A stretch of DNA of 64,000 nt, taken from positions 170,007 to 234,006 of the forward strand of contig JAGWHK010000001.1 of the NCBI GenBank assembly GCA_028866775.1, given 5' to 3'. The notes under the pieces are model-generated. The model did not search any database. It saw only the letters and a program-made list of their open reading frames with translations, and was not told the DNA's origin. The position numbers were made by a program, and so were the translations under genes. The DNA comes from Microcaldota archaeon. GTDB lineage: Archaea > Micrarchaeota > Micrarchaeia > Micrarchaeales > Micrarchaeaceae. This document shows, piece after piece, positions 44,001 to 51,748 of this stretch; within the stretch, counting starts at the first letter, position 1; each line of letters opens with the position of its first letter.

Positions 44001-45808
44001 ACACCATCGGAGTAACCTCCGACATATAGATTTCTAGCAGTGCAGTTTGCCCAGTTTGCATTATCAAAGGCACCAAAAGGAGGGAGTATGTCTGTATATT
44101 GTCCCGAGTAACTCTGATTTATGTAGAGACCCATGTCTGCAACTATAGTATTGACGCCGCACTGCATTCCTCCTTTAGTGAACGTCGTGCTACCCTTTGT
44201 GATTATTTTTGTCTGGAACTTTCCGGACCCGTAAAGCTTGAGGCCTGTAGTCTTATTTAAGAAAATGGCATTATTGTTTATGTTGTAGGTTTCTGCCTTG
44301 AGGTATATTGAGTCCCCCGACAAAAGCGAATTCATTACAGTGATTAGTGCAACACCCTTAGCTACATTGGTGTTGGAAGTCGCATTATAGTAGACTAACA
44401 TACTGTTGGAATGCTGGACTATAATATCGGGCTGATTTGGATAGCTTATATTTACGGTTAGCAGCTGGTTTTGGCCTGTATCTATTATGCTGTTAGATAT
44501 TTTCCAGTTTGTACTTTTCAGCATTGGATTTACAGCGAACGTTAGGGAGTTGGTTACTTGCCCAATTGAATTATCGCTTATCGTGATGCTTGCCGTCATG
44601 GTGCCTGTTCCGCATCCAGGAACAACCGTGTTGTAGGTAAATGTATTTGACGTGCTTCCGGTTATTCCGGTGTAGAGGCTATTCGCACAGAGAACGCCGA
44701 TTGAGTTGTAAATGAGATAATTCGCAGAGAATGGAGAATCAAAGCCGTTCCATGTTGTTGACAGCACCTCCATCTGTCCGAGATCTGCAGCAGCGTTGGA
44801 AACGGCGAAGGAGTTGCTTGAAAGGACTATTGGTGCATTGTTGGGGTATTTCTGGTAATTGTAGGGGCCAAATCCACCAGAAATGCTACTAATAGTTCCG
44901 GTGGTCTTTAATGAATTATAGGATACAGCAGCATTCACTCCTATGAATCCTCCGCCATTATATAAGTCATTTGAAGCAACGCTATTTGAATACGTGATGA
45001 TACTTCCTCCATAAATGAATACATTTGCAGTGGCGATTTCGGTTTGGACGCCATAATCGTAAGAGGTTGCATTGTAGTCTCTTAGATTGGTATTTACCAA
45101 TATGACATTCCCATTTCCACCTTGTGCAATGGTCCTTTCAAATGCCCCTGGCTGGTTTGTTGAGAAATTTGCAGTGAAATTTGAATCCTCAATTATAATC
45201 TGTCCGGTTCCAGACGGCGAGTATTGGAAGGTATCATACGACGTAATGATAGTTAGGTTTTGTAATGTTGCGGTATAAACCGCCAGCGCATTGGTCGACG
45301 TTTGTATGAATCCGTCACTTCCACAATTTATATAAATATTTCTTATTATTGCATTTGCATATCCACGGTTATTTTGCCCTATAGGGTATGCGTAAGACTT
45401 TAGGTTTGCCAAGAGACTAAAATCAGCAGCAACTGAATTGGTTGCCACGGTCAATATGCTCTGGAAAGCTGAGGTGGACCTTATTACTGTTTTATATTTG
45501 CCAGCGCCATATATATTGAAATAGCCGGTCCCTCCAAGAGACATATCTATACTATTCGCAATAACATTGTAGCTTTCTGCTCTCAGATAGATATTGTCCC
45601 CAGTTACTGCATTAGCTACTGCACTAAGCAAAGCCAGTCCATTGGAAGTGTTTGTAGCCGAGGTCGCGGTATATAGAGTATAGGCCCCATTTGAGTGCAG
45701 CACCACAACGTCATTGCTTGGGGTGAATGTAGCAGCCCCATGGGTGGCTAAAGCACAAACAGCGACTGATACAATCGCCAACCAAAGGGCTGAAATGCGC
45801 ATACCCAT
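41033..45808 (-). CDS. Giant cell-surface protein with triplicated beta-helix modules and C-terminal anchor
   Basis: 1,591 residues from ATG 45808. N-terminal signal peptide (RISALWLAIVSVAVCALA). Three ~300-400 residue modules follow, each opening with a [D/P]xxVxxSN..Y.A[ST]S.TN segment and DxIYLxxExY, continuing with pectate-lyase-like parallel beta-helix rungs (many N-x-[IV]-x-[IV] strands) and closing with a YxYQKYPxxPP-like motif. A Gly/Pro linker, a beta-sandwich-like region, a Thr/Ser stem, one membrane helix (AIIAIAAVIAVGAIAAYYL) and a basic cytoplasmic tail complete it. It may be an S-layer, adhesin or glycan-binding protein; function is inferred from layout. Confidence 0.8.
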   Translation of the reverse strand: MGMRISALWLAIVSVAVCALATHGAATFTPSNDVVVLHSNGAYTLYTATSATNTSNGLALLSAVANAVTGDNIYLRAESYNVIANSIDMSLGGTGYFNIYGAGKYKTVIRSTSAFQSILTVATNSVAADFSLLANLKSYAYPIGQNNRGYANAIIRNIYINCGSDGFIQTSTNALAVYTATLQNLTIITSYDTFQYSPSGTGQIIIEDSNFTANFSTNQPGAFERTIAQGGNGNVILVNTNLRDYNATSYDYGVQTEIATANVFIYGGSIITYSNSVASNDLYNGGGFIGVNAAVSYNSLKTTGTISSISGGFGPYNYQKYPNNAPIVLSSNSFAVSNAAADLGQMEVLSTTWNGFDSPFSANYLIYNSIGVLCANSLYTGITGSTSNTFTYNTVVPGCGTGTMTASITISDNSIGQVTNSLTFAVNPMLKSTNWKISNSIIDTGQNQLLTVNISYPNQPDIIVQHSNSMLVYYNATSNTNVAKGVALITVMNSLLSGDSIYLKAETYNINNNAIFLNKTTGLKLYGSGKFQTKIITKGSTTFTKGGMQCGVNTIVADMGLYINQSYSGQYTDILPPFGAFDNANWANCTARNLYVGGYSDGVYLNTEPNTVFANNNVYLYNVTSNTMWDAFNVGGGASYVNKIFVFDSNFTANSVINNPQAETRAIAPSQSNMIIVNSILQAYQRNNTGVESENPSIAFLYGVNIITPGGCTLNATNMAAGNGQIFYNSTTTPPTGGPSCPGAGISPIGSVGYGQYSYQKYPNNPPGGPYGATGTSLYSYNVVIYNAIGSLVYSYTSPYMSAVSNAVSFTQNSAWGAGTFTANVYIEDSATSNSIVSNSLTYTVNTGLAFGFLTESNTVINSGQSSTLKATAFNQPDVLVQYSNGLVIGYNASSISNTIRGNLLLGIAENVVSNENIYLKGEAYDFGGSGIDLSLTGTVTNVNLYGGGQATIIKSSQGLTSGAIIHPSPNSITSDLQISGTANLGTNQAPWGSYLQYAMPNAILRNVVITAHSDGIYYYDNSDPISANVFNVTVNSNWDSATIAGSPSGTLNIFDSRLYSNGAGTFLHAHGIITTSNSIVNAVNDIIIASNGITDTYGIAVDGSSDIVNAYGGSISSSSSSGTVYDLYDQGLGGVLAVNTITSWTTNSGTITSLGSAGFGAYSYQRYPVSPPLYFGGTLPYTINWFASSSCTGTSIGTGSTISVSPASTTSYSFNEVDSASTNSVACSVSNTVTVISSSTTTTIPGSSGSPGGSPGGAPGGGSALPTVIHSGECYLIDNLTTPNSESFALNGTRFNLTVNFISVNDTGITVDGKNYTLLVESSQQLLDNGQYNYSIDLKRISYIPAEHTVNLTVCGFPDFSVPPTTRTPFLINSTYNVTQTPETVSLEGLGSINLSSNSLIQVWLRITNVTNSIVPPPFNRTVLAFNVVAVNAQNALANQTVSLTMRLNYSCSIPSNSVAPYKLSQSAVWTPIKPFSINSTSCSITFQIPTDPIVALFESVAPPITTSVSTTISTTSSTTIPQTQNRGTNYIAIIAIAAVIAVGAIAAYYLHKRRGSGGARAIQAKTLEEFIAKHPVQNATEKNTPPPTQ
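42270..45715 (-). repeat. Three diverged internal modules in the giant surface protein
   Basis: At protein level the modules begin near 45712, 44440 and 43185 and end near the FGPYNYQKYPNN, YGQYSYQKYPNN and FGAYSYQRYPVS motifs. The first and second are clearly more A/T-rich in their DNA than the C-terminal stem region. DNA identity between modules is low to the eye, so the duplication is old or the modules are under diversifying change. Confidence 0.7.
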
Positions 45809-45833
45809 ACCATATCTACTGTTATGGAATCCA

Positions 45834-45844
45834 GCTTTTAATAC
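45834..45844 (-). promoter_or_regulatory. TATA box for giant surface protein gene, inside gdhA 3' end
   Basis: GGTATTAAAAG on the minus strand is centred 30 bases upstream of ATG 45808 and overlaps the last codons of gdhA (stop at 45838-45840). It excludes the in-frame ATG at 45847 as the translation start. Confidence 0.55.
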
Positions 45845-47103
45845 CATCCTCGCGCCTTCATCGCCTTAGCGACCCTGTCGACCGCTATGGTGTAGGCGGC
45901 TGTCCTGGCGCTCACCTTCTTGCCGGCCTCTGCATACTCTTCCTGCCTCTGCATGACGTCGTGGAATGACCTCGTCACCATCTCGTCCAACCTTGCGTTG
46001 AACTCGTCCAGCTTCCAGTAGTATCCGCTCACGTTCTGCAGCCATTCGAAGTAGGATCCTATGACCCCTCCCGAGTTTATCAGGAAGTCCGGCAGGTCGA
46101 ACACCTTGCTGTGCGCGAGTATCTTGTCTGCTTCAGGGGTTACTGGCCCATTCGCCAGCTCAAGCAGTATCTTCGCCTTTACCTTGCTAGCATTGGAGCC
46201 CGTGATCTGGTTCTCTATCGCAGATGGTATTAGTACATCCACTCCGAGCTGAAGAAGCTCCTCGTTCGTTATCTTCTCCGCATCCTTGTAGGCCTGCACT
46301 GTCCCCTTCTTGTCCTTGGCCTCCATGACTTTCTCATAGTCGAGCCCCTTCTTGCTGTATATTCCCCCTTGCGAGTCGCTTATTGCCACCACCTTTGAGC
46401 CGAAGAGCTTCTTGGAGAGCGAGAAGGCGTAGTTGCCTGCGTTTCCCGCGCCTTGTATCGCGATCGTGGCGGTCTTCAGGTTTATCTTCTTGTACTTGGC
46501 TGCCTCCCTGAGGATGTACATCGCGCCAAGCGCTGTGGAGTCGTTCCTTCCCTCAGAGCCCCACACCTCGAGTGGCTTGCCCGTTATGACCGCCGGCTCG
46601 TTGTGGCCCACAATCTTGCTATACTCGTCCACCATCCATGCCATTATCTGCGGCGTAGTGTAGACATCTGGCGCCATCACGTCGACCTTTGGGCCTATGA
46701 ACTTGGCTACCGCCCTCGTATAGCCTCTTGACAGGGCTTCAAGCTCGGTCTGGTTAAGCTTCTTGGGATCGCAGATGACCCCACCCTTCCCTCCGCCATA
46801 GGGTATGTTGGCCAGTGAGCACTTCCATGTCATCCAAGACGCGAGTGCCTTGACGGTGTCCAGTGTCTCGGCGGGGTGGAACCTTATTCCCCCCTTGCAT
46901 GGACCCCTCGCGTCATTGTGGTGAACCCTGAACCCGGTAAAAGTCTTTGTCGAGCCGTCGCGCATCCTGACGGGTATGCTGAATATGTATGTCCTCATTG
47001 GTTCTAGAAGGAGCTGCAGCGCAGCATTATCGAGCTTCATCACCTGTGCAGCCTCCTTAAGCTGCTCTTGAGCTATCCTGAAAGGATCGAGTTCCTCTGC
47101 CAT
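45838..47103 (-). CDS. gdhA: Glutamate dehydrogenase
   Basis: 421 residues, normal for hexameric NAD(P)-dependent GDH. Substrate-site lysines appear in [12 protein letters not shown] and [14 protein letters not shown], the catalytic Asp in MAPDVYTT, and the Rossmann motif is [13 protein letters not shown] near 217. Links 2-oxoglutarate and ammonia to glutamate, and is possibly the end point of proline breakdown if the PRODH-like protein at 26799 is functional. Cofactor preference is not clear (VAISDS at the end of strand 2 suggests NAD). Confidence 0.96.
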   Translation of the reverse strand: MAEELDPFRIAQEQLKEAAQVMKLDNAALQLLLEPMRTYIFSIPVRMRDGSTKTFTGFRVHHNDARGPCKGGIRFHPAETLDTVKALASWMTWKCSLANIPYGGGKGGVICDPKKLNQTELEALSRGYTRAVAKFIGPKVDVMAPDVYTTPQIMAWMVDEYSKIVGHNEPAVITGKPLEVWGSEGRNDSTALGAMYILREAAKYKKINLKTATIAIQGAGNAGNYAFSLSKKLFGSKVVAISDSQGGIYSKKGLDYEKVMEAKDKKGTVQAYKDAEKITNEELLQLGVDVLIPSAIENQITGSNASKVKAKILLELANGPVTPEADKILAHSKVFDLPDFLINSGGVIGSYFEWLQNVSGYYWKLDEFNARLDEMVTRSFHDVMQRQEEYAEAGKKVSARTAAYTIAVDRVAKAMKARGWY

Positions 47104-47193
47104 CGAATCGCCTTTAAGCGAATCTCAGTATAGTTTCTAATACCTTAGTGATGCGACCCAAAACTTGCGGTCTGCATAATGCCGCTGGGTTGG

Positions 47194-47361
47194 TTAGTGC
47201 AAAACAAATGAGCTTAAGGCCGCGATCGCATAAACCGCAGCGACTAGTCCTATTAGTATTAGTATAGCCTTCTGCCTTCCGGTCCTTGGCATGAAGCTGA
47301 AGGAGGCTGGCCGATCCTTCCTTGGGGATTCGGAGGCCGGAAAAGGCTCGCTTTCCGGCAT
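47194..47361 (-). CDS. 55-residue single-span membrane protein
   Basis: The ATG directly follows the rpoP stop (TGAATG). The first 30 residues are polar and Pro/Ser-rich (PESEPFPASESPRKDRP), followed by a basic patch RTGRQK and one hydrophobic helix (AILILIGLVAAVYAIAALSSFVL), so it looks like a C-tail-anchored protein. It resembles Sec61-beta in layout, not in sequence. It is too short for most gene finders; the position in the exosome/rpoP transcript and codon use support it as real. Confidence 0.65.
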   Translation of the reverse strand: MPESEPFPASESPRKDRPASFSFMPRTGRQKAILILIGLVAAVYAIAALSSFVLH

Positions 47362-47493
47362 TCAATCAGTCGATACTTCCCTTGCGATCCCGGGCCTGCT
47401 TTTCACCAGGACCCTGTGGCCGCAGTAGTTGCATCTTACGAAGCTGTCGACCTGCTTTATCTTGTTCCCGCAGTGCGCACATACATATGGCAT
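47362..47493 (-). CDS. rpoP: RNA polymerase subunit P (Rpo12/RpoP)
   Basis: 43 residues: YVCAHCGNKIKQ, FVRCNYCGHRVLVKSRP. The two CxxC pairs and the RVLVKSRP end are the zinc-binding fold of archaeal Rpo12 (eukaryotic Rpb12), which joins the Rpo3/Rpo10/Rpo11 assembly platform. Spacing to the next gene is zero bases. In other archaea rpoP also follows rpl37Ae (eL43) in the exosome superoperon, which supports the call; here one unknown gene separates them. Confidence 0.93.
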   Translation of the reverse strand: MPYVCAHCGNKIKQVDSFVRCNYCGHRVLVKSRPGIAREVSTD

Positions 47494-47502
47494 GGTATCA
47501 TC

Positions 47503-47862
47503 TCACTTCTTCTCCTTGAGCCACTTGACGAACTCAGCATGCAGAACCGAGAACTTGCTTGTGTCTATGACCCTTATCCTCTGCGGGGCGCCATACTGTT
47601 CGTCCCTTAGCTCAACTATAGGAGTGTAACTCTTCATTATTGAGTAATGGGCCTCTGCCCAGTGTATCTTGCCTTCCAGGTACTCCTTGGACATCTGGTT
47701 TGTCATCGGGATCGATGAGAAGCTGAAGACTATCCCGTTGCACCAGTAGAGAGGCATCGTTCCCTGCGGGGTTATCCTCTCCCTCATCAGGTCCTCCATG
47801 TCAAGCTGCACAGCCTCGTGGACCACCAGCTCCTTTATTGGGGAATAGTTTACCTTTACCAT
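47503..47862 (-). CDS. Conserved hypothetical protein in the exosome/RpoP operon
   Basis: 119 residues, not recognised. Alpha/beta, soluble; it contains LYWCNGIVFSFSSIPMTNQMSKEYLEGKIHWAEAHYSIMKSY, rich in aromatic residues, and ends in a basic helix (FVKWLKEKK). It is spaced 4 bases from eL43 and 9 from rpoP, so it belongs to the superoperon. Its position is one where other archaea have no gene or ones such as the KEOPS subunit Pcc1, Brix protein and prefoldin further on; it does not look like any of them. Confidence 0.75.
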   Translation of the reverse strand: MVKVNYSPIKELVVHEAVQLDMEDLMRERITPQGTMPLYWCNGIVFSFSSIPMTNQMSKEYLEGKIHWAEAHYSIMKSYTPIVELRDEQYGAPQRIRVIDTSKFSVLHAEFVKWLKEKK

Positions 47863-47866
47863 GCAA

Positions 47867-48103
47867 TCACTTCTTTATCTCCTCTATGAGCCTCTTGGCG
47901 ACGCTCCCTGACGCGGTCTTCATAGAGTATGCGCCGCCCGCATATATGGTGCCGCAATGCCTGCACTCCCATATGCTGCTGCCCTTCCGCCTTACTGCCT
48001 CCTTTCCGCAGACGTCACACAGGTAGCGCATCCTCTTTTCCTCCCTGATCTTGTTGTAGCGCTTCCTTATGCTCGCTCCGTACCTTATGCTCGGATTTGC
48101 CAT
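47867..48103 (-). CDS. rpl37ae: Ribosomal protein eL43 (L37Ae)
   Basis: 78 residues: RYGASIRKRYNKIREEKRMRYLCDVCGKEAVRRKGSSIWECRHCG matches eL43, with the C-x-x-C zinc ribbon pair (CDVC, CRHC). Length is normal for archaea. It is a large-subunit protein encoded three bases after rrp42. Confidence 0.95.
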   Translation of the reverse strand: MANPSIRYGASIRKRYNKIREEKRMRYLCDVCGKEAVRRKGSSIWECRHCGTIYAGGAYSMKTASGSVAKRLIEEIKK

Positions 48104-48106
48104 CTA

Positions 48107-48898
48107 TCACACCTGGGAACTTTCAAGTATATCCTTTAGCCCCTTATGCTTATTAAATGCTGTGCCGAGCATCTCCTCTATCTCGCTCTTGAAAAGGCCC
48201 CCGCTCTTGCCCTTCTGCATTGACTTCACCTTCTCCCCGTCTGTTGCTATGGTGAGCCTGCAATCAGCGGCCATCTCCTCGTCCCCGTTGGGGTCGAGTA
48301 TGATCTTGTCCTTTATCTTGGCGAAGGTTGTGGATGTCACTATGTTGTTGATCTTCATCTTCTTGGTCCTGTCTTCCCTCACGGCCTCGCCGTCCTCTAC
48401 CTTGGGCACCTTAGTGTTCATCAGGGCGCCCATCGCAGCTAGCGTGCCAGCATCGAACAGGTTCCCGTCGTAGTTGAGCACGTAGAGGTCGATGAAGACG
48501 GTCCACACCTTCTCATCCTCTATGAAGAGGCTTTCAAGGTCTATGCAGTTGCCGTGCCTTATGCCCCTGTCGACCACCCTGCCGAACTCTATCGCCTGGG
48601 GGCTGGGCGGGCCGGTCTCGTACGCCTCTGATGCGAGAGGAAGGAGCTCCGCAGACATGATCAGGTTGCCCTGTTTCGGCGTGTCGGGCATCGGCTCCTC
48701 TATGTCGAGCTTGACCCCAGCTAGCACTGTGGTGTTGCCGATCTGGGCCTGCGCAGACCCCTCTGCATTCTGCAGGAGCCCTGCGGTGAGCTTTATGTCC
48801 CTGAAATCGTATGCACCCCTGCCGTCTTCCCTTGCGTTGCCAGCTATCATGGTTCTTATGTGGCTTGCCTTTACAGTATCCATTGCGTCCATTGTCAT
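48107..48898 (-). CDS. rrp42: Exosome subunit Rrp42
   Basis: 263 residues; the non-catalytic RNase PH-like partner that forms the hexameric ring with Rrp41. RNase PH fold markers: DGRGAYDFRDIKL, AEGSAQAQIGNTTVLAGVKLDIEEPM, VDRGIRHGNCIDLESL. The phosphate- and metal-binding residues of the active partner are missing, as expected. Four bases separate it from rrp41. Confidence 0.96.
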   Translation of the reverse strand: MTMDAMDTVKASHIRTMIAGNAREDGRGAYDFRDIKLTAGLLQNAEGSAQAQIGNTTVLAGVKLDIEEPMPDTPKQGNLIMSAELLPLASEAYETGPPSPQAIEFGRVVDRGIRHGNCIDLESLFIEDEKVWTVFIDLYVLNYDGNLFDAGTLAAMGALMNTKVPKVEDGEAVREDRTKKMKINNIVTSTTFAKIKDKIILDPNGDEEMAADCRLTIATDGEKVKSMQKGKSGGLFKSEIEEMLGTAFNKHKGLKDILESSQV

Positions 48899-48902
48899 AG
48901 TA

Positions 48903-49634
48903 TCACTTCGTTGTCGCCTCGTAGGCGGCCTTGAGGGCGTTCCTCTGTATCTCTGTTATCTGCTTGCCCGCGTCTATCCCCATCTGTATTCCGTCCAGGA
49001 CCTGCTGCTTGGTCAGGTCGCCGTCCATCTGAAGGAGCAGGATCTCATTGTTGCGGGGCGCTATCGCCATCGGCATGTCGCTGTCCGAATAGTTGTCCTC
49101 TATCATGTTGAAGTCCACGGTCAGGTGATCCCCTATCCTGCCAACCGAGACGGCGTAAGGCAGGTCCCTCATCGGTATCCCGCTTGTCGCAAGCGCGACC
49201 GCAGCGGCAGTGACGCCTGCCACTCTTGTGCCCCCGTCCCCTTGGAGTATCTCTATGTATACCTCTATCTGGCTGCCAGGGTATTCCTTGGTCATTACAA
49301 CGTTCTCGAATACCTCCTTCACGACCTTCGATATCTCAGTGGCCCTCCGGTTCGGCCCGCTCCTTCCGTGTTCAGATAGACTCGAGAACGGCGCCATCAT
49401 GTATCTGCACTTTATGACGGCCTGCGTCGGATCGGCAAGGTGCCTTGGATTCGCTTCCTTGGGCCCGTATACACCGCACATCACCTTGTTGTTTCCCCAT
49501 TCCAGGTATGCGGATCCTCCAGCATTTTCAAGCGGCGATGCCGTTATCTTGATGGGCCTCAATTCATTGAAGTCCCTTCCGTCTGTTCTTTTTCCCTTTA
49601 TCACAAGCTCTGGCTTGTTTGGTCCTCCTCCCAT
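48903..49634 (-). CDS. rrp41: Exosome catalytic subunit Rrp41
   Basis: 243 residues; phosphorolytic 3'-5' RNase and polyadenylating subunit. Key pieces: KRTDGRDFNELRPIKI, GGSAYLEWGNNKVMCGVYGPKE, RRATEISKVVKEVFE, the phosphate site LQGDGGTRVAGVTAAAVAL and DYNM-equivalent VDFNMIEDNYSDSDMPMAI with catalytic Asp residues. The gene starts one base before the end of the rrp4 stop, typical of translational coupling. Confidence 0.97.
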   Translation of the reverse strand: MGGGPNKPELVIKGKRTDGRDFNELRPIKITASPLENAGGSAYLEWGNNKVMCGVYGPKEANPRHLADPTQAVIKCRYMMAPFSSLSEHGRSGPNRRATEISKVVKEVFENVVMTKEYPGSQIEVYIEILQGDGGTRVAGVTAAAVALATSGIPMRDLPYAVSVGRIGDHLTVDFNMIEDNYSDSDMPMAIAPRNNEILLLQMDGDLTKQQVLDGIQMGIDAGKQITEIQRNALKAAYEATTK

Positions 49635-50246
49635 TCACTCACTCTTTGTTCTAGTTTCCAAATATTGCTTAATTGATTCGGTAAGCCCGCTGGTGTGCGC
49701 CTCACGCTCCACCTTGAATATTGCCTCCTCGGCGAGCTCTATGTTGCCTCCGCGCATCCAGATGAGCCCGTTTAGGCCGACCACTATGTCGGTCTTGGTG
49801 ATCTCCCTTATCTGGTTGATCATTGTGTTCTTCTTTCCTATGACCCTGAGCACCTTCTTGGGCTTGACCCTTATCATACGGCCGCCCTCCAGAAGCTTCC
49901 CGTCGCTCAGTACTATCGTCTTCCTGTTTTCGACCTCCTTTATCTTCGCCTCTATTATCTCCCCGGGCTCGAACGAGTACTCGTCGAACTTTCCCGGCAC
50001 GAGCAGGCATCTCCCGAAGAACCTCAGGTCTATCACGAACACCTTGTTCCTCTGCTCCATGACCACCCCCACTACTGTGTCCTCGGTGTTTGGGCTCCAT
50101 GATCCCTCTAGAGGTATGACACCCCTTGAGTTGGGCTCATACATGCCCATTATCTTGGAGTATGTCCTTCCGTTCTCGACATACGTGTTTTCTATCCTCT
50201 GCGGGCGGTCTGATATCATCTCCCCCGGCAAAACTATGTTTCTCAT
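49635..50246 (-). CDS. rrp4: Exosome RNA-binding cap subunit Rrp4
   Basis: 203 residues with an N-terminal domain (RNIVLPGEMISD), an S1 RNA-binding domain (GVVMEQRNKVFVIDLRFFGRCLLVP.. EPGEIIEAKIKEVE) and a C-terminal KH domain (VLRVIGKKNTMINQIREIT with the GKKN loop). It forms the cap on the Rrp41/42 ring and confers poly(A) preference. There are 18 bases to SBDS upstream. Confidence 0.96.
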   Translation of the reverse strand: MRNIVLPGEMISDRPQRIENTYVENGRTYSKIMGMYEPNSRGVIPLEGSWSPNTEDTVVGVVMEQRNKVFVIDLRFFGRCLLVPGKFDEYSFEPGEIIEAKIKEVENRKTIVLSDGKLLEGGRMIRVKPKKVLRVIGKKNTMINQIREITKTDIVVGLNGLIWMRGGNIELAEEAIFKVEREAHTSGLTESIKQYLETRTKSE

Positions 50247-50264
50247 GTAATCTCTGTTGTAGCA

Positions 50265-50960
50265 TTATAGTATCTTGACAACCGCCTTGCCCTGTGTCGC
50301 GCTGTTTATCCTGTCGAAGAACTCGGTCTGCATGCCGGCTGGGAACTCGAGCGTTGCAGAAAGGCTTCCGTCACCCAGATACTGATTGGTCTTCATACCG
50401 TATTTCTTCAGAACTCCGAACGACTTGTTGGCGTACTCAGGCGGTATTGTCACGGACATCTTGACAGTTGTAAACTTTATCGGCATTATCATGTTTATCT
50501 TCTTGACCACGTCATCGAGCTGGTCAGACGCGCTCTTGAACGGGTCTATCGAGACCTTGCCCTCCCGCATCGCGTTCTCGATCCTCAGCGGCGGGTTTGG
50601 CGCGTTTGTCCTGGGGTCTATCGAGTTCCTCGCTATTATCTCGACTATCTGCTTCCTTTTCTCATCGAGCAGCTTGTTCCTCTGCTCTGTAGTTATAGGA
50701 ACGTCGCCGTGCTTTAGTATTATGTCAGCTATCTTGGCTATGTCAGTGGTCCCGAAGGCCTTCTTGATCTTGTCCTCGCCCACCCTTTCGCCCTTCCTGG
50801 CGTCCTTGAAGACCTCCTCGGCTTCCAGCACGGTAAGCGGGTCGCTCCTCTTCCCGGTTATGTACTCGTAGGCCATGTCCGCGTCTACAAGTATCTCGAA
50901 CTCGTTTCCGTCCTTGTGGTATTTCACTATAACTGTCTTGGACAACCAATCACTGAGCAA
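50265..50960 (-). CDS. SBDS/Sdo1 ribosome maturation protein
   Basis: 231 residues with the FYSH-type N-terminal domain (TVIVKYHKDGNEFEILVDADMAYEYITG), a helical middle (NKLLDEKRKQIVEIIARNSIDP) and C-terminal domain (MIMPIKFTTVKMSVTIPPEYANKSFGVLKKYG). In eukaryotes SBDS works with EFL1 to release eIF6 from 60S subunits. The gene is two bases downstream of psmA. Confidence 0.96.
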   Translation of the reverse strand: MLSDWLSKTVIVKYHKDGNEFEILVDADMAYEYITGKRSDPLTVLEAEEVFKDARKGERVGEDKIKKAFGTTDIAKIADIILKHGDVPITTEQRNKLLDEKRKQIVEIIARNSIDPRTNAPNPPLRIENAMREGKVSIDPFKSASDQLDDVVKKINMIMPIKFTTVKMSVTIPPEYANKSFGVLKKYGMKTNQYLGDGSLSATLEFPAGMQTEFFDRINSATQGKAVVKIL

Positions 50961-50962
50961 AA

Positions 50963-51658
50963 TCAGAGGTATTTTGCGATCTTGTCCGAGTCGAATATTT
51001 CGAACCCGACACTCTTCTTTATAGTAGAGATGTCAAGGTTGTTTTCGGTAAGCTTCCCCTCGTTTACCTTCTTTATGATATTGACTCCAAGAGATATCGC
51101 ATCCTCTATTCCAATTCCCTCTTTGTAGCCCCTAACGAGCGCCTCCTCGGCTATCTTCTTGCCCGATCCTATCGCATCGGCCTTGTAGCCAAGGTATGAG
51201 GCTCCCGGCTCTATCTCGAAGAGCTTGGGCTCCCTGTCGATCCCGCCAATAAGCAGGGATATCGCGTATGGCCTGATGCCACCGTACTGGGTGGCCATCT
51301 GCATCTCCTCCGATATCTCCCTTGCTATGGTCTCGACCGACTCTGTCTCATTGTAAATCATCCTGTGCGTCTGGGTCTTCCCCCTTATCACGTTGACAAG
51401 ATGAAGCCCGTCAGATACTAATCCGCTGTAGGTTGCCCCTATGTAGGAGTCGACCCTGAATATCTTTTGTATTGTGCTTGGCACTGCCAGCGGCTCCACT
51501 ATATTCTTGTGGGCTATGAGCACTATTCCGCCATCTGCCACCATTCCTATCGAGGTCGCACCTTTCCTAACCGCTTCCTTCGCGTATTCGACCTGGTACA
51601 GTCTTCCGTCGGGGCTGAACATGACCCCTCTGTCGTATGCTTGAACGTTCGGGTACAT
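50963..51658 (-). CDS. psmA: Proteasome alpha subunit
   Basis: 231 residues. The N-terminal helix and signature YDRGVMFSPDGRLYQVEYAKEAVRKG identify it as an alpha subunit, which caps the beta rings and opens the gate for PAN/Cdc48 ATPases; alpha subunits are not proteolytic. It is the first gene of the exosome run; a TATA box lies upstream at 51713-51721. Confidence 0.97.
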   Translation of the reverse strand: MYPNVQAYDRGVMFSPDGRLYQVEYAKEAVRKGATSIGMVADGGIVLIAHKNIVEPLAVPSTIQKIFRVDSYIGATYSGLVSDGLHLVNVIRGKTQTHRMIYNETESVETIAREISEEMQMATQYGGIRPYAISLLIGGIDREPKLFEIEPGASYLGYKADAIGSGKKIAEEALVRGYKEGIGIEDAISLGVNIIKKVNEGKLTENNLDISTIKKSVGFEIFDSDKIAKYL

Positions 51659-51712
51659 AAAATTCCACCAGTATTAACTGAGAAATTAGAACTGTTAGTA
51701 TTATGGTATTAG

Positions 51713-51721
51713 CATTTATAG
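51713..51721 (-). promoter_or_regulatory. TATA box for the psmA-SBDS-exosome operon
   Basis: CCTATAAATGC on the minus strand is about 55 bases upstream of the psmA ATG, giving a leader of about 30 bases. The genes down to 47194 are spaced by 18 bases or fewer and probably share this promoter. Confidence 0.6.
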
Positions 51722-51748
51722 GCTTTTCTATGGTTGACTGCCACAATA

